Shown here: positions 41,004 through 51,672 of the stretch, one piece after another
Position numbering within the stretch: the stretch's first letter is position 1
Layout of the letters: each line of letters starts with the position of its first letter
NCBI RefSeq assembly: GCF_000372725.1
Contig: NW_005200784.1
Location: 992,197 to 1,056,196, forward strand
Length of the DNA stretch: 64,000 nucleotides
Direction: 5' to 3'
Origin: Emiliania huxleyi CCMP1516
Taxonomy: Eukaryota; Haptophyta; Isochrysidales; Noelaerhabdaceae
Position numbers and translations under genes: made by a program
Notes under the pieces: generated by a model
Seen by the model: only the letters and a program-made list of their open reading frames with translations
Databases searched by the model: none
Told to the model about the DNA's origin: nothing

Positions 41004-41295
41004 CTCACTCGATCCGCACGGGGTTTTCAGTGAGAGGGCCGAACCCCCAGCAGGGGGTCTTGCCGTTGCCCCTGTGCGGTCGCGTCTCTTTAGCTTTCCT
41101 TTCTTTTCTCTCGCCGTCGCCCCCGAGGAAGCCGTCGCCCGCGCCTTGCCTGAGACAGATCTTCTTCTTCTTGCCTGTCGCGTGAATCGTGTTGTGCGAC
41201 CGCCTTTTGCTGCTGAGAGGTTTCGTCTCTTTACTCAGCCAGTCCCGTGCCCAGTGTCGTAAGACGGAGTTTGTTTTTTTCCGGAAACTCGAGAT
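41004..41295. other. Intergenic
   Basis: 292 bp between the two ankyrin genes on the same strand. No gene is seen. Confidence 0.5.
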
Positions 41296-44019
41296 ATGCG
41301 CCCTCGCGCTCCTCCTGCCTTACAGCTGCCCAGCTGGGAGGAGGCGGCGCACGAGTGGCTAGCCGCCGCCGACGGGGACGTCGACGCGCCCATTGGAGAT
41401 GTGCTCGGCTCGACCGTCCTCATGGCTGCGGCGGAGCGCGGGTACACGCGGCTCGTCGAAAAGGCGCTGCGCCGCGGTGCAGCGGTGGACAGGCAGAACA
41501 GGTGCGGCCTCACCGCCTTGATGAGCGCCGCCATGGAGGGCCAGCACGCCGTTGCCGCTGCGCTGCTGGCCCACGGCGCCGCGCCGCACCTGCAAGACCA
41601 CGAGGGCAAGACTGCGCTGATGTACGCCGCCTCGCACGGCCGTGTCGAGCTCATATGGCTGCTGTACCAGCACGGCGCGGAGGTCAACCATCAGTCCGCA
41701 GCCGGCCTCACCGCACTGATGCTCGCCGCCGCCCACCACGAAGGGCGTGCCCTCGACGCGCTGCTCCTCATTTGCAAGGAGAGAGACCTTGCGGACAACG
41801 ACGGCTTCACCGCGCTCATGGTCGCCGCCCACAGCGGCCACGATCAGGCTGTCGACGCGCTGCTGCGGGGCGCCGGCTCGGACTGCGACGTAAACCGGCA
41901 GGACTGCGAGGGGTCGACCCCGCTGATGTGCGCCGCCGCGATCGGCCACGTGCTGACAGCCCTCGTGCTGCTTCGGAACGGCGCAAGCGTCGACATGAAG
42001 GATGGCAGAGGACGGACCGCGCTGATGGCCGCTGCCGCCGCCGGCCACGAGCAGGTTGTTGACGTGCTGCTGCAGTACCGCGCGGACGCCAGTCTCGAGG
42101 ACCTCGACGGCCACACCGCACTGGCGGTCGCCAACCTCTCCGGACACGCGCGTGTGGCCGACATCTTGAGAGGTGCTGAGCGCAGCCCCGACGGGTCCGG
42201 CGTCTCGAGCGGCGAGGCGGCTCTGGACGCCGCGGGCACTCTCCCGCGGCGGTGGTGGCGCGGCGGGGCGAGCACGATGGCGGTGGTCGCGCAGCTCCGC
42301 CCGCAGACGCCGCTGCCTCCTCCTACGCACGAATCGCGGGAGAGGCGCGTGGCGGAGTGGAGGGACGCGTACGCGAGGGAGATGTACATCTGGGCGGCGG
42401 CGGCAGAATCGCGTGACAAGGGAATCGCCGAGGGCATGGCCGGCCTGAGCCTGCTCCGCTTCCGCCCCGGCGAGCGTGTGCTGTGCAGGGCCAAGCTCCA
42501 CGACGAGTTCAAGGCTGGCCGGGTGACGCAGGTTAGACCGGCCAACTCAGCGGCGCTGGGCGCGCACTACCAGGTGCAGCTCCTCGAAGGCGGCTCGTAC
42601 GTCTACCCGCGCGTGGACACCGAGCAGTGGATCATCCCCGACGTCGGTCGCCCGTCGCGCGCTGACGGCCACTTGTTGGAGGCGGCGCAGGCGCAAGCCT
42701 CCGGCGGGTTCGGCGGCGGCGGGCCACAGGTGCTCACGGCGGAGGAGGTTGCGGCGCTCCTCTCGCCGGACGGCCAGGTGCTGTTGCGCGACGCGGCCGA
42801 GGCGTTCGGCTTGAATCTGGACCTCTCTCGTCCGGAGACGTTGCTCGAGGGCTTTATAGTTCGCCGCCAGGCGGCGGTGCTCCGCGCCGGAGAGCCGCTC
42901 TACTCGCCCGCGCGCATCGTCAAGGTGACCCCGGCGCCGCCCACGCCACTCTCCTGTACGGAGTGGCGGCTCGACCCGGCGCGGGAGTGGCGGCTCGACT
43001 TGATGACCCTCGTCGACGGCTCCGAGATACGGAGCGAGCCGCAGACCATGCCGTGGTACCTCTCCAACGCAGACGGCGAGGAGGAGCTGCGCATGTGCTC
43101 GCTCACCGTGAGCGCGGCTGGTCTGGTGCACACCCCACTGATGGGCGGACAGGGCAATGGACACCCGACCACGGTCGAGCTCGGGCGGGCGCTCTCGTGC
43201 GGCGAGGGCGCGGACCGGCTCAACCATCTCGTCTTCACGTCGAGGACGGGCGTCGCGGCGATCGACAAGTGGAGGGAGCTGCTGCGCGAGGCGGGACTGT
43301 GCGAGGATGAGCCCGCGGCGGGAGAGGACAGGCTCGTGGTTGTGGGCCACTACAGCGCGCACGCGAACATGTACGAGCGCTTGCACGGCGCCGAGGCGGC
43401 GCTGGTCGACTTTCTGAACGAGATCACGAACTCGAACCTGAAGGAGGAGGAGGCGGCGGTCTGGCAGCGCTGGCTCGTGGAGCTGTACGACGCGTGGCCC
43501 CGCGGGCGGCGGGAGATGGCGGTGGCGTGGCTGCGGTGGCTGGTCCGGCCCGAGGAGCGGCAGAGGGGCTTTGCGGCGTTATGCGAGTTTGTCGCGCACG
43601 AGAATGGGCTCTCGCGCGAGGAGCACATTGCCCGCGACGACGCCGGGCCGTTCAGCCTGGCAAAGGCGGCGTGCGACGCGCTGGTCGGGCCCGTGGGTGA
43701 GCTCGTGGCGGACGGCAAGATGGCCGCGCTGCAGGACCCGGCGGCCGAGGGGTGCCAGGTTTGCTTGCGCGAGGTGCGCTCCTGCCGCGAGTGGGCGCAG
43801 CTGCACCCGTGTCGGCACTGGCTGTGCGCACGCTGCGTGGATGATTGGGTTGCAAAGGTGGACGGGGAGCGCAGCCGGCCGCAGAGCGGCCGTGACGGTG
43901 CGTTGGCCTCCTTGGAGGTGTGCCCGTTGTGCCGCGAGCCGGTTGTGACGAGGAGGCGGGGGCCACTGAACTGGAAGGGGCTGTCTCCCGAGGCGCTATT
44001 AATGAATTTTGGAATGTGA
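41296..44019 (+). CDS. Ankyrin-RING protein, candidate E3 ubiquitin ligase
   Basis: A single 907-residue ORF with ATG start and TGA stop. Residues about 30-295 contain eight ankyrin repeats (for example CGLTALMSAAMEGQHAVAAA and GRTALMAAAAAGHEQVVDVL). A middle region includes FRPGERVLCRAKLHDEFKAG and YQVQLLEGGSYVYPRVDTEQ, resembling a Tudor/SH3-like barrel. The C-terminus has a RING finger: CQVCLREVRSC, HPCRHWLCARC and CPLCREPV, giving the C3HC4-type ligands. Ankyrin plus RING suggests substrate recruitment and ubiquitin transfer; no substrate can be named. It is unusual here for having no intron, and it lies tandem with the ankyrin gene at 39418. Confidence 0.85.
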   Translation: MRPRAPPALQLPSWEEAAHEWLAAADGDVDAPIGDVLGSTVLMAAAERGYTRLVEKALRRGAAVDRQNRCGLTALMSAAMEGQHAVAAALLAHGAAPHLQDHEGKTALMYAASHGRVELIWLLYQHGAEVNHQSAAGLTALMLAAAHHEGRALDALLLICKERDLADNDGFTALMVAAHSGHDQAVDALLRGAGSDCDVNRQDCEGSTPLMCAAAIGHVLTALVLLRNGASVDMKDGRGRTALMAAAAAGHEQVVDVLLQYRADASLEDLDGHTALAVANLSGHARVADILRGAERSPDGSGVSSGEAALDAAGTLPRRWWRGGASTMAVVAQLRPQTPLPPPTHESRERRVAEWRDAYAREMYIWAAAAESRDKGIAEGMAGLSLLRFRPGERVLCRAKLHDEFKAGRVTQVRPANSAALGAHYQVQLLEGGSYVYPRVDTEQWIIPDVGRPSRADGHLLEAAQAQASGGFGGGGPQVLTAEEVAALLSPDGQVLLRDAAEAFGLNLDLSRPETLLEGFIVRRQAAVLRAGEPLYSPARIVKVTPAPPTPLSCTEWRLDPAREWRLDLMTLVDGSEIRSEPQTMPWYLSNADGEEELRMCSLTVSAAGLVHTPLMGGQGNGHPTTVELGRALSCGEGADRLNHLVFTSRTGVAAIDKWRELLREAGLCEDEPAAGEDRLVVVGHYSAHANMYERLHGAEAALVDFLNEITNSNLKEEEAAVWQRWLVELYDAWPRGRREMAVAWLRWLVRPEERQRGFAALCEFVAHENGLSREEHIARDDAGPFSLAKAACDALVGPVGELVADGKMAALQDPAAEGCQVCLREVRSCREWAQLHPCRHWLCARCVDDWVAKVDGERSRPQSGRDGALASLEVCPLCREPVVTRRRGPLNWKGLSPEALLMNFGM

Positions 44020-44303
44020 GATGTGTATAGACTATAAGTTAACGGGCAACACCCGACAAAACAAAAAGAGAAAAGCTTCCCCCCCCCCCCCCCCGCCGCC
44101 GCCGCTGCCGAGCAGTGCAGCGACAGAGTCTCACGGCGTGCACGCGCGAGGTGCAGGCAGAGACACATGACATGCAAGAGAACATAGACCACGGCCGCCA
44201 TATGTGCGGAGGGCGGCAGCAACAGTAGTGTGATAAGTATTGAGAGTGCAGTGCGGCGCCGGCTCGCAGCGCCACCCCCCCCTTCCCTCGCCACGCCCGA
44301 AGC
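44020..44303. other. Intergenic with C-run
   Basis: Convergent 3' ends of the ankyrin-RING gene and the minus-strand repeat-protein gene. It contains a C-run of about 16 (44079-44095). Confidence 0.6.
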
Positions 44304-47300
44304 TCAGGGGCCGCGCGCCGCCGACCGGCGGGCGCGCTGCGAGTCTGGCTGGGAGGAGCCCGCCTTCGGCGACGGCGCCCGTGCACGCGCCGCCCCGCGC
44401 GTTTCCCGCAGCTTTGCCACGCTGGCGAAGGAGGAACCCGCCCGGCCGGCGGCGGGCTCGGCGGCGGCGGCGGACGCCCGCTGCGCCTCGAGGCGCAGCT
44501 GGTCGACCGCCGCGTCGAGCCGCGCCTCAAACTTGGGATCCCGCGGCCGCGACGGGTCGGCGATGCCGTGGCGCTTGGGCTGCAGCCGCCGCATCAGCGC
44601 TGTCGCGTCGAGCTCTGTGAGCCCGCTGCCGTCGTCGTCGCCGGGGAGCGGCGGGTGGAGCGCGTCGTGCTCGAAGGTCGCGCGCACGTTGCGAATGGCG
44701 CCCGCCGGCTGCTTGGACCATTCGTCAAACCTAAGAGGCCAAAGGAGCGAGTGAGCGTACGCTCACCAAGTGCCACCGCCAGTCTCCGCCTGGTGCCACT
44801 GCAGGAAGCGGGCCGACTCGAAGAAGCGGTCGCCGAGCATTGCGACGCACTGGACGCCGGCGCGGTGGAGGATGTAGCCAATGAGGGAGAGCATGCGCCT
44901 GTCCTCGCCCTGCTCGGCCGTGGCCTTGCGCGGGCCGCCTAGTTTCACAGGCGGCGGCGTGAAGAGATGTTCACGTCGCGACGGCCTCGCAGGGGCCGCG
45001 ATCGCCTATTCGCAACTCGACCGTGTGAAGAAGCGCAATAACGACGTGCGGATGGCCCAAGGACCACTCGCCTACTCCCAGCGAGAGGTGTGAAGAGACG
45101 CCGTTCACGCGCTCCTGTGGAAAGAGGCAGCTCGCCTGTTTACATGTGAACGTGTGAAGAGACGCCGATGACAACGCACCGCGGCACACGTCACGGGGTC
45201 ACCTATTCACAGCGAGACGTGTGAAATAACGCCGGTCACATCGCGCCAACCTCGCCGTCGGGGCCCTCGCCGAGCGCGTTGCGCTCAACCGGCGTCACGT
45301 AGCAGGCCTGCACAGGCGAGAGCCGGAAGCCGACGATCGAGTCGGGCGCGTCGATGAAGATGAGGCGGCGTGGCCGCCTCCGCGGCCACGCCGCGAGCGC
45401 GTACGGCGAGCAGCCGAACAGCTGCGTGCAGACCGTGTAGGCGACGAGCGAAGGCAGCGGCAACGGCTTGCCGTCGGTGCCGATGGCGGCGCCGATCAGC
45501 AGCTGCGTCGACGACTTGAAGTCGGGCGCCATCACATGGATGCAGAGCGTAAAGCTGCCGCCCGGGTACCAGCGCGTGAAGACCAGCATGCGCCGGCCGT
45601 GGAGGCGGCAGAGCGCGTCGAGCAGCGCAAAGATGGCCGGCCAGCCGCCTACAGGACACTTCTCGGAAGCGTCCTGGACGTGTCACGGACATCCCAAGTG
45701 CGACGCCGCCCGCTCACCTATTCACGGGCCCGAGGTGGGTGAGCAGCGGAGCACCGTCTGCGGCGTCTCGAGAAGGGAGACGCCGCGCACCTATTCACAC
45801 GAAGAGGACATGGACAAAAGCGTGTCCAACCAGGAGGTGCACGGCGGCGAGAGCGCCCGTCGAGCCGCCGTCCTTGGACAGGTAGAACTCGACGTAGGTC
45901 GGGTCGACCGCCTTGCCGTTGATCACCAGCTCGAGGTGGCCGGCCAGCGCGGCCGCGAGCTTTGCGACGAAGCGGTCGAGCGACGGGTCCAGACCGGACC
46001 CGTCGACGTCGGGGTCCGCCTCGACGCGCTTGCGCACGCTGCCCTTCTTCTCGAGCGCCGCCTGCAACGGCGCGAGGTTGAGCAGCAGCTCCTTGCCCGC
46101 GGCGGACGACGCCGCGCCGCTCTCGAGGCAGGCGAGCAGCTCGACGCCGTCGAAGGGCGCCTCCGACTCGCGCCGCATCGGCGCTGAGAGCTCCGCCAGC
46201 ATTGTCTTGCAAATGTGCGCGTGCGCCGCCGGGTCGAGCGTGGTCGTCCGCTTCCTCGTGTGCGACGCGATGCGCCGCTGGAGCTCCTTCTTGGCCTCGT
46301 CGAGCCCACGCCGCATTGCGTAGCCGCTCGAGAGCCGCTTGAGCAGCCGCGCCCAGCGGCCCGGGTTGGCGTGCAGCGCCTCGAGCCGCGCGGCGAGCAC
46401 AGCCAGCCGGAGCCGCTCGCGGCAGACTGGTCCATTCCAGGTGCCAATCCCGATCTCGTCGAGCTGCTCGAGCTCGAGCTGCAGCTGCGCGTCGTCTGGG
46501 TCCTCCTCAGACGGCGCCTCGAACGGCACCTCGGCGGCGGGGGCAGCGTCGCTGCTCGAGGCGAGCTTGGGCATCTCGCCGTCGCGAGGCCGGGGCACGC
46601 GGCCCGCAGCGGCTGGCGGCGCGGCTGGCGGCGCGGCGGGCGGCGCGTCGGGCGGCGCGTCGAGGGCCTCGAGCGGCGGCTCGGCGGCGGTGGCAGCGTC
46701 GCTGGTGGAGGCGAGCTTGGGCATCTCGCCGTCACGAGGCCGGGGCACGCGGCCCGCAGCGGCTGGCGGCGCGGCTGGCGGCGCGGCGGGCGGCGCGTCG
46801 GGCGGCGCGTCGGAGGCGGCGGAAGCCTCTGCGTCGCGGTCGTACCGCCCGGCAAACATGCCGTACAGCGAGCGGCTCGCCTCGAGGTCGTCGAGCTTGG
46901 TCAGCGTCCCGTGCAGTGCCGTGACCGCCGGATGCGCGAGCAGCGCCTCGCGCGACAGCGGCTCCGCGACGCCGCGCCGCAGCAGCGACTCGACCTCGTC
47001 GTGCGCCAGCCGCAGCGCGCGCAGGATGGACCCCTGGCGGGCGTGCAGGACCTTCTCGACTGCGGCCGCGTACTCCTTGGGGCAGCCGTCCGCGAGCAGC
47101 CGCGCCGCCATGTTGCCGCCCAAGGAGAGCAGCTCGCGCAGCGCCGTGAGCGCTGCCGCGGCGCCGTCCACCGGCTGCTGCGCCTCGCAGACGAGCGCCT
47201 CGAGCGCCGCCGCGCGGAGCTGCCACTGCAGCGCGACGGCGGCGGCGCGCTGCGCCAGCACCAGCCCGCCTTCGTCGCGGTCGAAGCGGCCCGCGAACAT

Positions 47301-48296
47301 GCCGTATAGCGAGCCGCTCGCCTCGAGCCCATCGAGCTTCGCCAGCGTCCCGTGCAGGGCCGCGACCGCCGGATGCGCGAGCAGCTCCTCGTGCGACAGC
47401 GGCTCCGCGACGCCGCGCCGCAGCAGCGACTCGACCTCGTCGTGCGCAAGCCGCAGCGCGCGCAGGATGGAGCACTGGCGGGCGTGCAGGACCTTCTCGA
47501 CTGCGGCCGCGTACTCCTTGGGGCAGCCGTCCGCGAGCAGCCGCGCCGCCATGTTGCCCCACCCTTGGCCTCCTTTGCTGACTCCCAAGGAGAGCAGCTC
47601 GCTCAGCGCCGTGAGCGCTGCCGCGGCGCCGTCCACCGGCTGCTGCGCCTCGCAGACGAGCGCCTCGAGCGCCGCCGCGCGGAGCTGCCACTGCAGCGCG
47701 ACGGCGGCGGCGCGCTGCGCCAGCACCAGCCCGCCTTCGTCGCGGTCGAAGCGGCCCGCGAACATGCCGTATAGCGAGCCGTTCGCCTCGAGCCCATCGA
47801 GCTTCGCCAGCGTCCCGTGCAGGGCCGCGACGGCCGGATGCGCGAGCAGCGCCTCGCGCGACAGCGGCTCCTCCGCGACGCCGCGCCGCAGCAGCCGTGC
47901 AACCTCGAGTTGCGCCAGCCGCAGCGCGCGCAGGATGGACCCCTGGCGAGCGCGCACGAGCGCCTCGCACGCAGCCTCATACGAATCGGTGCAGCCGCCC
48001 GCGAGCAGCCGCGCCGCCATGTTGCCCCACCCGTTGCTGCCAGACGCGAGCAGCTCGCGCAGCGCCGTGAGCGCCGCCGCGGCGTCCGCCACCGGCCGCC
48101 GCGCCCCCGCCTCGAGGCGCACGAGAGAGGCTAAAGAAGAGCTCGACTCAGCGGTTCCGTCTCGGCGCAGCCCAGCGGCCTCGTTTTTGTCGCGCACGGA
48201 CTTGACGTACTCCGATTGAAGCCGCTTGCTCTGAGCCTTTTGTGCCGGCGTCAACCTCTTCTGAGCTGCTTTACCCAGAGCGCACCAACGCTGCAT
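44304..48296 (-). CDS. Large protein with three near-identical internal repeats
   Basis: Exon 1 runs from ATG 48296 to about 45820 and encodes about 830 residues; at least three further exons follow (45660-45240, 44938-44763, and 44735-44304). Exon 1 has three tandem domains of about 150 residues, each with ALTALRELL, GNMAARLLADGCPKEYAAAV, ILRALRLAHDEVESLLRRGV and LHGTLAKLDGLEASGSLYGM. Two copies of PRPRDGEMPKLASTSDAA follow. The later part includes LVINGKAVDPTYVEFYLSKD and, after an intron, RRMLVFTRWYPGGSFTLCIH and IFIDAPDSIVGFRLSPVQAC, which look conserved and globular. I do not recognise the family. Exon joins in the 45.8-44.9 kb part are approximate because of stacked introner-like units. 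Confidence 0.6.
44939..45240 (-). repeat. Stack of about five introner-like units
   Basis: On the minus strand five successive units each end in a variant of ttcacac...tgtgaatag or tgtaaacag followed by gtga, gcga or gcgg. The sequence after each is a diverged relative of the next exon's start (gcggcccgcgcaaggccacg). Units are about 55-70 nt. Any of several AG sites could serve as acceptor. Confidence 0.65.
45720..45815 (-). repeat. Second stack of introner-like units in the same gene
   Basis: Minus-strand tails cttcgtgtgaatag, gggcccgtgaatag and a weaker gtgtcctgtag are each followed by gtg/gcgg-starting sequence, giving two to three units between the exon ending near HAFVHVLF and the exon starting GGWPAIFALLDAL. 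Confidence 0.55.
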
Positions 48297-48608
48297 CGGC
48301 GGGACGCCCGAGATGCTGCAGTGGCGGCGGCAGGTGGGAGCCGGCGGGAGAGTTTATCGGGAAGAATTACCGAAAGCGCGGCTTGGAAAAGGAAGAGGGA
48401 AAAAAGAAGAGCCCATTGACGGGCGCGCCCTGGCAGCTCAGCGCAGCGTCTCGTCACAGAGTCTCACACTCGCCTCACGGTGAACAAGCGAGCGGCGCTC
48501 CTCGTCTCACTCGGTCTCTCACAACGGCATAGTTCTTGCTGCGCCAAGCGACTCGTCTCGCTTTGCTTCTGAGAGACAGCGCTGAGCCACAATATGTCTA
48601 GCACGGTA
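48297..48608. other. Intergenic
   Basis: No gene is seen between two minus-strand genes. A ctcgtcacagagtctcacac segment at 48450-48470 faintly resembles the introner tail. Confidence 0.4.
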
Positions 48609-50390
48609 TTAGAGCGGGGTCATCCAGCGCCCTGCCGCCAGGTGCCCCTTGATGGCGGTGTGCGAGAGGCGCGAGTAGTTGAACTCGGTGCGAACCGGAT
48701 AGTCGACCCACGCCCACGGGTTAGATCCGCTCCAAGCACCCTGCCGGAAGCGCCTTTGCGGCCAGAAGACGCTGCCCGCCTTTGGCGTCTGCTCCGGGCA
48801 CTCGCTGCCACGTGGCGGCGGGACCGCCTGCTTCGGCGCCAGGGCGGGCAGATCGACCGCCGGCGGGCATGGATGCGGCTGGTCTGGGCTGGCGGCCGGC
48901 TCGACTGCGGCGCAGTACTCGCAGCGGAGGGGCGGCGCCGTGCAGCTCGGCCGACGGACGCCCGTCGACGGTGCGCGCCACTTGTTTGGCACCGAGGCGT
49001 CGGACATGTATTTGGCCGCGCCTTCCGGGGCCCCGAGCAGCGGATAACGCCAGCGCGAGATGCGGTGGGTCTCGCTCGGCCCTGCGCTCGAGCGGAGGGC
49101 TGCCGTCACTGGGCTCGAGGAGGAGTAGTGCAGGACGCACTCATCGCGCGGGTGCGCCGCCTCCACCTGCGGCCCAGGAGCGGCAGCATCACGGCGGCGG
49201 TGACGGGCGGGGCGGCGGGCGAACCGCTGCCGTGGGGTGCAGGGCGGAGGCAGGGCGGCCTCCACCTGCCTGATGCCGTGCGTGGCGAGGTGCGCGAGGA
49301 GGAGGCAGTACTCGTTCGGCCCGTGCCGCGGGCGGCTGCTGCGCCACTCGTTCCACGGGGCAGCAGAGCGGTTGGACAGGCGGCACGCGGCGTGGCACTC
49401 CATCTCGCGCATCGCGCGGAGCACGCCCCAGCGCGAGCGGTGGATGAGGAGGTGGCGGTCGTTTGCGGTGAGGACGACGTCCTCGCCGGCGAGACCTCGA
49501 GCCAGCCGCTCGACCCGCGGGCTCGCTCGCCAGAGCACGTCCGGGCGCGAGCGGAAGATGTAGTCGTAGGCACCGCCCGTCGCCGCCTCGTGCCGCTCTA
49601 CCAGCTCGGCGCAGGCGGCCCACTTCTGGAACTGGCGGGTCGTCTTTGGCGCGCTGCCGCAGGCGGCGGGCGGCGAGAAGTCGTCCACCACCAGCCTGGT
49701 CGCGCGCGGTGCGAGCGCCTCGAGCGCGTCGCGCAGCTCGCACGGCGATGTGACCCGCTGGTCGTTCCACCCCGAGGCGGCCGCCGCCGTGAGGGAGCCC
49801 GTCGCGAGGACGAGGAAGAGTTCGTGCCGGCCGTCCTCCAGGAGGTGCTCCCGCACCGAGCGCCACACCGCTGGATGTGCAAAGGTGCGCGCCTGGCCGG
49901 CGAGGCAGACGGCGACGCGAATAGCCCGGCGGCTCCGCGCCGCTGCGTCGGGAGGCGCCTCTGGCGAGCCCGCCCGCCACAGGGACGGCGCCAGCCACGG
50001 CACATCGTCGAGGCTCACACGCTCGCTGCTGCTGGCGCCCGCGATGGCTGGCAGGAGGCACCTTGCGGTGCAGGGCGCGCTCAGGAGCTGGCCCGAGCGC
50101 TCGTGCTGACCGCCGTCGTCGCCGAGAGAGCACGCCTCTGCAAAGAAGCGCTGCAGGCAGCACGATCGGCGGTTCGAGAGTCTTTTACTCGCGAAATGGC
50201 TGCCTTTGGTGGTCAACGGCTGGCGTATCACGCTGAACCCCAGGCAGCCGAGCGTATTGGCGCAGGCGTCGCAGCACGCAGCCTGAGACGTGAAGGGCAG
50301 CGAGGTGAGGCACCGATTGCCGCTCGTCGAGGGCGCAGCCGACGGCGGCGGCGGCACGCAGCTCTGGCTGTAGCAGGTTGCGTTTTCCAT
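48609..50390 (-). CDS. Glycosyltransferase-like protein with N-terminal Cys-rich domain
   Basis: From ATG 50390 the protein has about 593 residues. The N-terminal part is cysteine-rich (NRCLTSLPFTSQAACCDACA, then NTLGCLGFSV), recalling PAN/SMB-like extracellular modules. The core begins RVAVCLAGQARTFAHPAVW and includes HELFLVLATGS, DYIFRSRPDVLWRASPRVER and EDVVLTANDRHLLIHRS. This order is typical of an algal and plant family of putative glycosyltransferases (DUF7796-like), with the D-Y-x-x-R-x-R-P-D motif as a likely nucleotide-sugar or metal site. The C-terminus is Pro/Trp-rich. A secretory location is expected, but no signal peptide is visible at the chosen start, so an upstream exon may exist. 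Confidence 0.6.
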   Translation of the reverse strand: MENATCYSQSCVPPPPSAAPSTSGNRCLTSLPFTSQAACCDACANTLGCLGFSVIRQPLTTKGSHFASKRLSNRRSCCLQRFFAEACSLGDDGGQHERSGQLLSAPCTARCLLPAIAGASSSERVSLDDVPWLAPSLWRAGSPEAPPDAAARSRRAIRVAVCLAGQARTFAHPAVWRSVREHLLEDGRHELFLVLATGSLTAAAASGWNDQRVTSPCELRDALEALAPRATRLVVDDFSPPAACGSAPKTTRQFQKWAACAELVERHEAATGGAYDYIFRSRPDVLWRASPRVERLARGLAGEDVVLTANDRHLLIHRSRWGVLRAMREMECHAACRLSNRSAAPWNEWRSSRPRHGPNEYCLLLAHLATHGIRQVEAALPPPCTPRQRFARRPARHRRRDAAAPGPQVEAAHPRDECVLHYSSSSPVTAALRSSAGPSETHRISRWRYPLLGAPEGAAKYMSDASVPNKWRAPSTGVRRPSCTAPPLRCEYCAAVEPAASPDQPHPCPPAVDLPALAPKQAVPPPRGSECPEQTPKAGSVFWPQRRFRQGAWSGSNPWAWVDYPVRTEFNYSRLSHTAIKGHLAAGRWMTPL

Positions 50391-50969
50391 AGCAGAGGGA
50401 ACTCCTCGAGCTTTGGCGCGATTCTGTTCCCAAAATGGACGCACGAGCCTTCCTTCACGGATACGGGATTTCCACTGGTTCGTCCTCCTCGGAGTCGTCT
50501 TCCCCGGCTTCCTTCCGCTCGGCTCTACGTTCGGTACGTTCGGCGTGGCTCACCCTCCATGCTGTGAACAGACGCTTTATCCACCCTATATTCTTCTCTC
50601 TCTCCTCTGCCGTGCCTTGGTCTTGAGAGAGAGATCTCTGTTGTGCGAGGCGTGAACCGCGCCATTCGCTCTCACCTGGCAACCCTGTCTGCACGTCTCG
50701 CGCGCGCGTGAACAGGGCTCCAGGCCCCAAATGACGTGTGAGTGTTAGATTTGTTTGGTCTTGTCGTTGTTTCGCATCCATGTCTGCATGGCGATCGAGG
50801 CTGCCTTCCCCACTACCTGCAGTTCACTCGTCACCTCTCCTGCGAGCTCCCCTCTCTTTCTTTCGGGTATGGAGTCCGTGAGTGCGGGCAGCGTGCATGC
50901 AGGCAATCACGGGCGCTATTTTGTCGTACTCCTCTTCGGCGAGCGCTCCAAATCTAGACCCCATTGCCT
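50391..50969. other. Intergenic with a short dispersed repeat
   Basis: aacagggctccaggccccaa at 50710-50729 and the following tgacgtgtgagtgtta match 25728-25770, downstream of NDUFS4. No gene is seen. Confidence 0.5.
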
Positions 50970-51482
50970 TTAAGGAGCTGCCCTCGCGCGTCTCAGGAAT
51001 ATAGCTGTGTCTTTTGAGTCAGGCGCCGCCCGTTCAACTCTTGCTGCCGCCCTCGCCGCGTGTTTGTCAAGCTTTCGCATGAAGTAACGCGCCTCTTCCT
51101 TATTTCCAGCGCAGCTGCCGCTCAGTATGTGCGCCAACGACGCCTGTGGTGGCTCGCTGTCTTCTTGTTTCCAGTCGTCCCAGTCTCTCAGTTCCCCGCG
51201 TCTCCTCCTTGCCTCGCGCGCCTCTTTTGCGGCCTCATCCCTAGCCGCCTTCGCTTGCACGCTCTGCATCCCCAAAACGCACTCCTCGTGGCGGGGCCCC
51301 TCATTCCCCGTTTCTTTTCCCCCTCTAGAATACGCCTGTGGTGTGCCCCATGTGGCACCCCGACCTGTTGTCTCACCCTGGCCCCCAAGATCGTTTTGGT
51401 CGTCACATTGTGGCCCCCTACGAGCTACGTCGTCAAATGTCGCCCGCCTGTCCTTCCCCCCATTCTCATCTGGCAATCTCAT
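50970..51482 (-). CDS. Unrecognised charged ORF
   Basis: A 170-residue open frame, rich in Arg, Glu, Asp and Ala: an N-terminal part with PDENGGKDRRATFDDVARRG, a probable coiled coil KAARDEAAKEAREARRRRGE, and a C-terminal YFMRKLDKHAARAAARVER. It has no recognised domain. The stop is clear but the start codon is not secure. It could be a real small gene, a 3' exon, or part of a transposable element, since family B begins 35 bp to its right. Confidence 0.3.
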   Translation of the reverse strand: MRLPDENGGKDRRATFDDVARRGPQCDDQNDLGGQGETTGRGATWGTPQAYSRGGKETGNEGPRHEECVLGMQSVQAKAARDEAAKEAREARRRRGELRDWDDWKQEDSEPPQASLAHILSGSCAGNKEEARYFMRKLDKHAARAAARVERAAPDSKDTAIFLRRARAAP

Positions 51483-51516
51483 CTTATTTTAAGGGGCCAG
51501 TTGTGACGGCTTCAGA

Positions 51517-51640
51517 CAGCACTTGGAGCACTTGGTCTTGGAGTGCAGTCAACCAGTCATCAGCCTCACACCCAGGGCCGGGGAGCTGAGGAGCGCACCC
51601 AGCGGGCCGGATGATCGGGATCGGGTTGCGGGCAAGAGGG
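51517..51640 (+). repeat. Dispersed repeat family B, copy 3 (partial)
   Basis: It contains cagcacttggagcacttggt, cacccagggccggggagctg and gcgggccggatgatcggga. It ends about 30 bp before the PIP kinase start codon. Confidence 0.8.
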
Positions 51641-51672
51641 GACCGGAATTTCTTCTTTCCCTCAGGGCGAGG

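Noticed and set aside
46339-48219. Long Ser/Ala-rich plus-strand frame opposite the repeat protein
   Set aside because: It is the antisense shadow of the minus-strand gene; its composition follows from that gene's GC-rich codons.
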